A DNA stretch of 9,515 nucleotides. Origin: Inquilinus sp. (GTDB lineage Bacteria; Pseudomonadota; Alphaproteobacteria; DSM-16000; Inquilinaceae). Shown here piece after piece: positions 4,706-9,515 of the stretch (its first letter is position 1; each line of letters opens with the position of its first letter). Where the stretch lies: contig JABDIP010000284.1 in the NCBI GenBank assembly GCA_013003675.1, forward strand, positions 1 to 9,515, given 5' to 3'. Below the pieces are notes generated by a model, which ran no database searches, was not told where the DNA came from, and saw only the letters and a program-made list of their open reading frames with translations. The translations under genes were made by a program, and so were the position numbers.

Positions 4706-5566
4706 ATGACCGAACCGCGGATTCTGGTGGTCGAGGGCAATACCAAGGCGGTGCGCGACGCGACCGTCGAGGCCGGCGGCCGGGTCACCGCCGAGCTCTA
4801 TGTCGAGACCCTGGAGAAGTGCTTCCCCGGTGCCCGCTGCGACACGGTGCGGCCGACCGACACCGACGCGGCACTGGCGGACAGCACCGGCCTTGCCGAC
4901 TATGACGGCATCGCCTGGACCGGCTCGGCGCTCAACATCTACAACCGCGAGCCGGCTGTCGACCGGCAGATCAAGCTGGGCCGGGCCGCGCTGGCCAGCG
5001 GCGTGCCGGTCTTCGGCAGTTGCTGGGGTTTGCAAGTGGCGGTCACCGCCGCCGGCGGCGAGGTGGCGAAAAACCCGATCGGCCGCGAATTCGGCCTGGC
5101 CCGCAAGATCGCCCTGAACGAGGCCGGCCGCGCCCACCCGCTCTATGACGGCAAGGCATCGGTGTTCGACGCCGTGGCGGTGCACAAGGATGAGGTGGTG
5201 GCACTGCCGGCCGGAACGACGGTGCTGGCCGGCAACGGCCACAGCGAAGTGCAGGCGCTGGAATTCTCGGTGCCCGGCGGCAGTACCTTCTGGGGTGTGC
5301 AGTACCACCCGGAATTCGATCTGCGCGAGATCAGCGCCATCGCCCGACGCTACGGCACGGCGCTGACGGAGGAGGGCTTCTTCGCCGATGCCGCTGACGC
5401 CGACCGCTACGCGGAGATGACGGCGGCGCTGCAGGCCGATCCCGGCCGCCGCGACCTTGCCTGGCTGCTCGGCGCTGATGCCGATGTGCTCGACGGGCAC
5501 GTCCGGCTGGCCGAGATCCGCAACTGGATCATGCGGCAGGTGCTGCCTCGCCTGGCCGACCGGTGA
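4706..5566 (+). CDS. Class I glutamine amidotransferase-like protein
   Basis: This 286-residue protein has a class I glutamine amidotransferase domain in residues about 1-215. The nucleophile is C106 in VFGSCWGLQ, and H201 and E203 in QYHPEF complete the triad. The oxyanion region TGSALNIYN (72-80) is present. A helical C-terminal extension (about 215-286) goes beyond the usual 190-250 residue domain. Such stand-alone proteins hydrolyse glutamine or gamma-glutamyl compounds; substrate cannot be read from sequence. The ATG at 4706 is chosen for GAGGGGA just upstream and because similarity begins there; longer in-frame starts overlap the YqaA-like gene. It begins 97 bases after that gene and ends at a clear terminator. 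It could act as a gamma-glutamyl hydrolase for the operon at the right of the window, which is speculative. Confidence 0.92.
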   Translation: MTEPRILVVEGNTKAVRDATVEAGGRVTAELYVETLEKCFPGARCDTVRPTDTDAALADSTGLADYDGIAWTGSALNIYNREPAVDRQIKLGRAALASGVPVFGSCWGLQVAVTAAGGEVAKNPIGREFGLARKIALNEAGRAHPLYDGKASVFDAVAVHKDEVVALPAGTTVLAGNGHSEVQALEFSVPGGSTFWGVQYHPEFDLREISAIARRYGTALTEEGFFADAADADRYAEMTAALQADPGRRDLAWLLGADADVLDGHVRLAEIRNWIMRQVLPRLADR

Positions 5567-5577
5567 GGCCTGGGCTG

Positions 5578-5600
5578 GCGCGGCATGTCCGCGCGTTTTT
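5578..5600 (+). terminator. Intrinsic terminator of the amidotransferase gene
   Basis: GCGCGG (5578-5583) pairs perfectly with CCGCGC (5589-5594) around the loop CATGT, and is followed one base later by five T residues (5596-5600). It begins 11 bases after the amidotransferase stop codon. Confidence 0.75.
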
Positions 5601-5674
5601 ATGCGCCAGTTAGGAAAATCCAAACTATTGCCCGGCCAAGCTGCCGCCGTCCTCGGACCACGGGTAGCGGAAAT

Positions 5675-6706
5675 ATGAGCCAGATCGACGAGTTGCGGGA
5701 CCGCCTATTGTCGGCGGAGCGGCAGTTTCACAGCGCCAGCCAGCAAAGCCGCGGCTATCGCGAGCGGCTGTTGGGGCTGATGAGCCGAATCGAAGAGGAG
5801 ATTCGCTCGCGGCAGGCGATGCAGGCCCAGCAGGCCGACGAGCTTCGCCGGCTGTTGGAAGAGAACGACCAGCTTCGCAGCATGCTTTTCTCGCTGCTTC
5901 AGGCCGTGGAAACGCGTGACGACACCCTGCTCGACGACACGCTGAGCGAGATGGACGGCCGCATCGCCGCGCTTATCGGCGAGGGCCAGGGCGCTCGCCC
6001 CGAGGCACCGGTCGCCGACGAGCCGGCGATGGCGGCGGAGGACGACCCTATCGTCATGGCGCCCTACGAAGCCGACGAGGCCGAGTCGACGGAGGTTTTC
6101 GCCGACGATGCGGTCACGGCCGAGCCGATGATCGACGAGCCGGTCGGCGCGGACGAGGCCGAGGAAGTTGCCGAGGATCGGGCTGAAGACGTGGCGATGG
6201 CCATGCCGGCGATGGACGACGGCGAAGCGGAGTTCGAACCGATGGCCGACTCCGAGTCGCTTGCCGAAGCGGAGTCTATGGCCGCCGCCGATCTCGAGCC
6301 GATGCCCGACGCCGACACCGTGACCGGGACCGCTGCCCCCGAACCGGAGTACGAGACATCGACACTGACCGCCGATCCTGCGGTCGACGACGCCGACGCG
6401 TTGAACGAGTTCCTTGGCATCACGCCGGGAGAGGCCGCCGAGGCGGAGAGTGCGGAGAGCATAGACTATTCCTTCGCCACCGGCGGCTGGGCCGACGACA
6501 TTGTCGAGGAGCCGGCCGCTGACGAGCCGGTTGCCGAGGAAAGCGAACCGTCCGTCGCCCTCGCCGACGAAGACGACGAGCCGGCGCCGGGCGATGACGG
6601 CTCGATCCACGACCTGATCGACCGCGTGAAAAAGACGCACATGGAAGGCGACGGGGAAAGCGGACCCGACGAGGACGGCGAAAACGACGGCACGGCCGCC
6701 GCCGAA
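5675..6706 (+). CDS. Hypothetical acidic coiled-coil protein
   Basis: This 344-residue protein (stop codon at 6707-6709) matches no family I recognise. Residues 1-75 are a heptad-rich coiled coil (SQIDELRDRLLSAERQF through LEENDQLRSMLFSLLQAVE). Residues about 108-325 are a highly acidic, Ala/Glu/Asp/Met/Pro-rich, probably disordered region with loose repeats such as ADEP, EPMAD and DEPV. A short segment near the C-terminus, GSIHDLIDRVKKTH, is less acidic and could be a docking helix, and the end is acidic again. There is no signal peptide or membrane segment. The ATG at 5675 is preferred since the coiled coil starts there, with a weak AGCGGA ribosome site; the upstream extension would begin within the terminator hairpin. 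It stands alone between two terminators. The layout resembles scaffold or adaptor proteins that oligomerise through the N-terminus, which is inference. Confidence 0.8.
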
Positions 6707-6734
6707 TAGCCTCGTACCAGATCAAGGCCAAGGC

Positions 6735-6768
6735 CGGCCCGGATCGAGCCGATCCGGGCCGTTTTCGT
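6735..6768 (+). terminator. Strong intrinsic terminator after the acidic protein gene
   Basis: An 11-pair perfect stem (6735-6745 with 6751-6761, arm CGGCCCGGATC) has a 5-base loop and is followed by TTTTCGTT (6762-6769). It lies 25 bases after the acidic-protein stop and directly against the stop of the minus-strand alcohol dehydrogenase gene. The T-run serves plus-strand transcription; the minus side has no T-run, though the hairpin may still help separate the convergent genes. Confidence 0.88.
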
Positions 6769-6769
6769 T

Positions 6770-7939
6770 CTACAGCCGCCCGGTCAGCGCGTCGAGGAAC
6801 AGGCCCTTCAGCGCCGGGGCGTCGACCGGCACCGGGTTGCCGCTAGCGGTCGGATCGGCCGCCGCCATCTCGCCGATCAGTTCGGCGTCGCGGTCGTCGA
6901 TGCCCAGTTCGGCCAGGGTGTAGGGGATGCCGATCACCCGCCGCAATTCCAGCACCCACTCCATGACCCCGTCGAATCCCGGCCTCGGCAGATCGAGCCA
7001 GCGCGCCAGGCGGTCCAGCTTGTCCTCGATCGCCGGCCGGTTGAACGCCAGCACATAGGGCATCACCACCGCGTTCAGCAGGCCGTGATGCTTGTCGTAG
7101 AGGGAGCCGAGCGGGTGCGATACCGAGTGGATCGCGCCCAGTCCTTTCTGGAAGGCGACCGCGCCCATCGCCGCCGCCGTCAGCATGTGGCCGCGGGCGA
7201 CCAGATCGTCGCCCTGCGCCACCGCCTTGGGCAGCCAGTCATGGACCAGGCGGATCGCCTCGACCGCCACGCCCTCGGCCATCGGATGAAAGCCGGGCGC
7301 GCAATAGGCCTCCAGCGCATGGGCCAGCGCGTCCATGCCGGTGGCGGCGGTCAGCGGCGGCGGCAGCCCGGCGGACAGCGCCGGATCGGCGATCACCACC
7401 GCCGGCAGCATCTCGGGATGGAAGATGACCTTCTTGACATGGCGCGTCTCGTCGGTGACCACGGCGGCGCGGCCGACTTCCGAGCCGGTGCCGGCGGTGG
7501 TCGGCACCGCGACGATCGGCAGGATGCCCTCGGCATTGGCCCGTTGCCACCAATCGTCGACATCCTCGAAATCCCAGATCGGCCGGGACTGCCCGGCCAT
7601 GAAGGCGATCGCCTTGCCGGCATCCAGCGCGCTGCCGCCGCCGAAGGCGATCACCCCGTCGTAGCGGCCGGCGCGACGTACGGCGAGGCCGGCCTCGACA
7701 TTCGGCCAGGTCGGGTTCGGCTTGATGCCGCTGAACACCTCGGCCGCCAGCCCCTCGGCACGGCAGGCGGTGACCGCCTCGCGCACCATCGGCAGGGTGG
7801 CCAGCCCGGGGTCGGTGACCAGCAGCGGCTTGCTCATCCCGGCGGTCCGACAGACCTCGGGCAGTTCGGCGATACGGCCGACGCCGAAGCGGATGGCGGT
7901 CGGAAACGACCAGTTCACGGCGGGCAATGCGTCGACCAT
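6770..7939 (-). CDS. Iron-containing (group III) alcohol dehydrogenase
   Basis: This 389-residue protein is a full-length member of the iron-dependent alcohol dehydrogenase family, which interconverts alcohols and aldehydes with NAD(P). The nucleotide-binding part shows FGGGSALDAGKA (99-110) and PTTAGTGSEV (146-155). The predicted metal ligands are D203 and H207 in MDALAHALEAY, and H271 and H285 in HSVSHPLGSLYDKHHG; their spacing equals that of the FucO-type ligands. There is no signal peptide. It begins 16 bases after the aldehyde dehydrogenase gene and closes the minus-strand operon. With that neighbour it probably carries an alcohol group on a small, perhaps gamma-glutamylated, molecule to the aldehyde. 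Substrate and cofactor preference cannot be read from the sequence. Confidence 0.95.
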   Translation of the reverse strand: MVDALPAVNWSFPTAIRFGVGRIAELPEVCRTAGMSKPLLVTDPGLATLPMVREAVTACRAEGLAAEVFSGIKPNPTWPNVEAGLAVRRAGRYDGVIAFGGGSALDAGKAIAFMAGQSRPIWDFEDVDDWWQRANAEGILPIVAVPTTAGTGSEVGRAAVVTDETRHVKKVIFHPEMLPAVVIADPALSAGLPPPLTAATGMDALAHALEAYCAPGFHPMAEGVAVEAIRLVHDWLPKAVAQGDDLVARGHMLTAAAMGAVAFQKGLGAIHSVSHPLGSLYDKHHGLLNAVVMPYVLAFNRPAIEDKLDRLARWLDLPRPGFDGVMEWVLELRRVIGIPYTLAELGIDDRDAELIGEMAAADPTASGNPVPVDAPALKGLFLDALTGRL

Positions 7940-7955
7940 ACTTGGTTTCCCGACC

Positions 7956-9344
7956 TCAGAGCGCGGTGCGCAGGTGATAGGATTTCGGCCGCGTCAGGTG
8001 CTCGTAGCCGACGCGGGAGAGCGAGGCGCCGCGTCCGGTATCCTTGACGCCGGTCCACACCAGGCCCGGATCGACGTAGTCGCAGCGGTTCATGAACACG
8101 GTGCCGGTCTCGACCCGCTGGCCGATCGCCTCGGCGCGGGCGGCGTCGACGGTCCAGATCGAGGCGGTCAGGCCGAAGCTGCTGTCGTTCATCAGGCCGA
8201 TCGCCTCCTCGTCGTCGCGCACCTTCATGATGCCGACCACCGGGCCGAAGCTTTCCTCGGTCATCACCGCCATCTGGTGGTTCACCCCGGTCAGCACCTG
8301 CGGCGCCAGATAGGGCGTCCCGGCGGCGTCGCGGGGGAAGGCGGCGGCGTCGACATGGGCGGTGGCGCCGGCGCGCAGGGCACCGGCGATCTGCTCGCGC
8401 ACCAGGGCGGCGGTCTGCGGCCGGGCCATCGGCCCCAGCGTCGTTTCCGGATCGAGCGGATCGCCCAGCGTGTAGTTTCGTGACAGGTTCACGAAGCCTT
8501 CGACGAAGGGCTCATAGACATTCTCATGCACATAGACGCGCTCGATGCCGCAGCAGCACTGGCCGGAGTTGTAGAAGGCGCCGTCGACCAGATTGGCGAT
8601 GGCGGCGTCCATATCGGCGTCGGGCAGCACATAGGCCGGGTCCTTGCCGCCGAGCTCCAGGCCCAGCGTGGCGAATGTGCCGGCGGCGGCCCGCTCCATC
8701 GCCCGGCCGCCCTCGACCGAGCCGGTGAAGTTGATGTGGTCGACCTGGCCGCTGCCGACCAGCGCCTCGGTCTGCCGGTGGTTCAGCACCAGGTTCTGGA
8801 ACAGCCCCTTGGGCAGCCCGGCCTTGTCGAAGGCCTGCTGGAAGCGCTCGCCGACCAGCAGGGTCTGGGTCGAATGCTTCAGCAATACCGCGTTGCCGGC
8901 CATCAGCGCCGGCACCACCGTGTTGACCGCGGTGATGAAGGGGTAGTTCCACGGCGCGATCACCAGCACCAGCCCCAACGGCGCCCGCGCGACGTGGCGG
9001 GTGAAGCCCTCTTTCGGTTCCGGGACGACCGGCCGCAGCGCCGCCTCGGCGATGTCGACCATGTAGCGCACCCGCTCCTCGAACGGCCCGAACTCGCCGC
9101 CATAACGGACCGGCCGGCCCATCTGCCACGCCAGCTCCGGCGTGATCTCCTCCTTCATCGCCAGCATGGCGTCGAGGAAGGCAAGGCAGAACCGGCCGCG
9201 TTCGGCGATCGGCGTCAGGGCCAACTCGGCCCGTGCCGCGCGGGCGGCGAGCAGGGCCTTGTCGATGGCGGCGTCGCTCGCCACCGGCCGTTCGGCATAG
9301 ACCTTTCCGTCGACGGGAGAGACGATTTTCAGGGTATCGGTCAT
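7956..9344 (-). CDS. NAD(P)-dependent aldehyde dehydrogenase
   Basis: This 462-residue enzyme belongs to the aldehyde dehydrogenase superfamily and oxidises an aldehyde to a carboxylate. Visible motifs are PWNYP (131-135), K156 of the cofactor pocket, INFTGSVEGG (205-213), the general base E230 in LELGGKDP, and the cysteine cluster GQCCCG with C264 as likely nucleophile. ESFGPVVGIM and the late SxFGLTASIW motif are intact. It is slightly shorter than the usual 480-500 residues, at the N-terminus, as in succinate-semialdehyde-type and related amine-pathway enzymes. It starts 21 bases after the glutamine-synthetase-like gene with only a weak ribosome site, and is followed by the iron alcohol dehydrogenase, so the three are almost certainly one operon. 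The likely substrate is an aldehyde from amine or amino-alcohol breakdown, inferred from neighbours. Confidence 0.95.
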   Translation of the reverse strand: MTDTLKIVSPVDGKVYAERPVASDAAIDKALLAARAARAELALTPIAERGRFCLAFLDAMLAMKEEITPELAWQMGRPVRYGGEFGPFEERVRYMVDIAEAALRPVVPEPKEGFTRHVARAPLGLVLVIAPWNYPFITAVNTVVPALMAGNAVLLKHSTQTLLVGERFQQAFDKAGLPKGLFQNLVLNHRQTEALVGSGQVDHINFTGSVEGGRAMERAAAGTFATLGLELGGKDPAYVLPDADMDAAIANLVDGAFYNSGQCCCGIERVYVHENVYEPFVEGFVNLSRNYTLGDPLDPETTLGPMARPQTAALVREQIAGALRAGATAHVDAAAFPRDAAGTPYLAPQVLTGVNHQMAVMTEESFGPVVGIMKVRDDEEAIGLMNDSSFGLTASIWTVDAARAEAIGQRVETGTVFMNRCDYVDPGLVWTGVKDTGRGASLSRVGYEHLTRPKSYHLRTAL

Positions 9345-9365
9345 CGATCGTGTCCGGCAGGAGTT

Positions 9366-9515
9366 TCAGTACCGCTCGAAGCCGCGCTTCAGCTCCCAAT
9401 CGGTGATGCGTCGATCATACTCCAACTGCTCCCATTGCGCCGTATGGATGTAGTGGTCGACGACCGCATCGCCAAAAGCGGCGCGCAGCATCTTCGACTT
9501 GGCCATGGTCTCGGT
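9366..9515 (-). CDS. Glutamine-synthetase-like enzyme, C-terminal fragment
   Basis: Only the last 49 codons are present; the gene continues past the right edge. The peptide ends with HYIHTAQWEQLEYDRRITDW and then ELKRGFERY. This ending (a conserved H-Y, then a WE.x motif, then R.(V/I)(S/T)(D/E)WE) is typical of the C-terminus of glutamine synthetase-fold enzymes of the GlnT/PuuA/IpuC type, which ligate glutamate to ammonia or an amine using ATP. A stop TGA at 9366-9368 and only 21 bases to the aldehyde dehydrogenase start argue for one operon. True glutamine synthetase activity is possible, but the dehydrogenase neighbours favour a gamma-glutamyl-amine ligase. Confidence 0.82.
   Translation of the reverse strand, partial: TETMAKSKMLRAAFGDAVVDHYIHTAQWEQLEYDRRITDWELKRGFERY

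Noticed and set aside
5705..6640. Long minus-strand frames opposite the acidic protein gene, including a Ser/Ala-rich one at 6064-6462
   Set aside because: The low-complexity composition is the mirror of GAC/GAG/GCC-rich codons; the plus frame has a coherent coiled coil and a terminator.
7085..8047. 320-codon plus-strand frame across the two dehydrogenases
   Set aside because: It is antisense to alcohol and aldehyde dehydrogenase genes with intact catalytic motifs.

Overview
The window looks like chromosomal DNA of a high-GC alphaproteobacterium, probably of the Rhodospirillales type. This is inferred from strong GC bias at third codon positions, the mix of gene families, a CtrA-like receiver with a PilZ-type tail, and GC-rich promoters; no rRNA or marker gene fixes the taxon. 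Genes are dense, with no gene-free stretch above about 220 bases. I see no transposase, integrase, CRISPR array or plasmid function.

Layout. At the left edge (minus strand) lie the first codons of a probable DedA-family membrane protein and a response regulator with a PilZ-like tail. A tRNA-Leu(CAA) with a good promoter follows on the plus strand, then a peptidoglycan-binding/pesticin-type lysozyme gene. A small coiled-coil gene (sll1863-like, minus) is divergent from a MarR-family repressor gene (plus), followed by a six-helix membrane protein of unknown function. Near-identical 16-base palindromes lie at the MarR start and in front of the membrane-protein gene, so the pair looks like a self-contained regulatory unit. 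Next come ytoQ and a YqaA-like VTT membrane protein, then a class I glutamine amidotransferase closed by a clear intrinsic terminator. A long acidic protein with an N-terminal coiled coil follows, ending at a second strong terminator.

The right third is a minus-strand operon, read right to left: the C-terminus of a glutamine-synthetase-like enzyme (cut by the window edge), an aldehyde dehydrogenase and an iron-dependent alcohol dehydrogenase, spaced by 21 and 16 bases. This order suggests breakdown of an amine or amino alcohol through gamma-glutamylated intermediates, as in the Puu and Ipu pathways. The class I amidotransferase about 1.2 kb away on the other strand could supply the final gamma-glutamyl hydrolysis, but that link is speculative.

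Most genes are ordinary housekeeping or accessory genes. I found no clear evidence of an undescribed system. The most testable points are the twin-palindrome MarR unit with a probably leaderless repressor mRNA, the glutamine-synthetase/aldehyde dehydrogenase/alcohol dehydrogenase cassette, the receiver-PilZ fusion, and the acidic coiled-coil protein.
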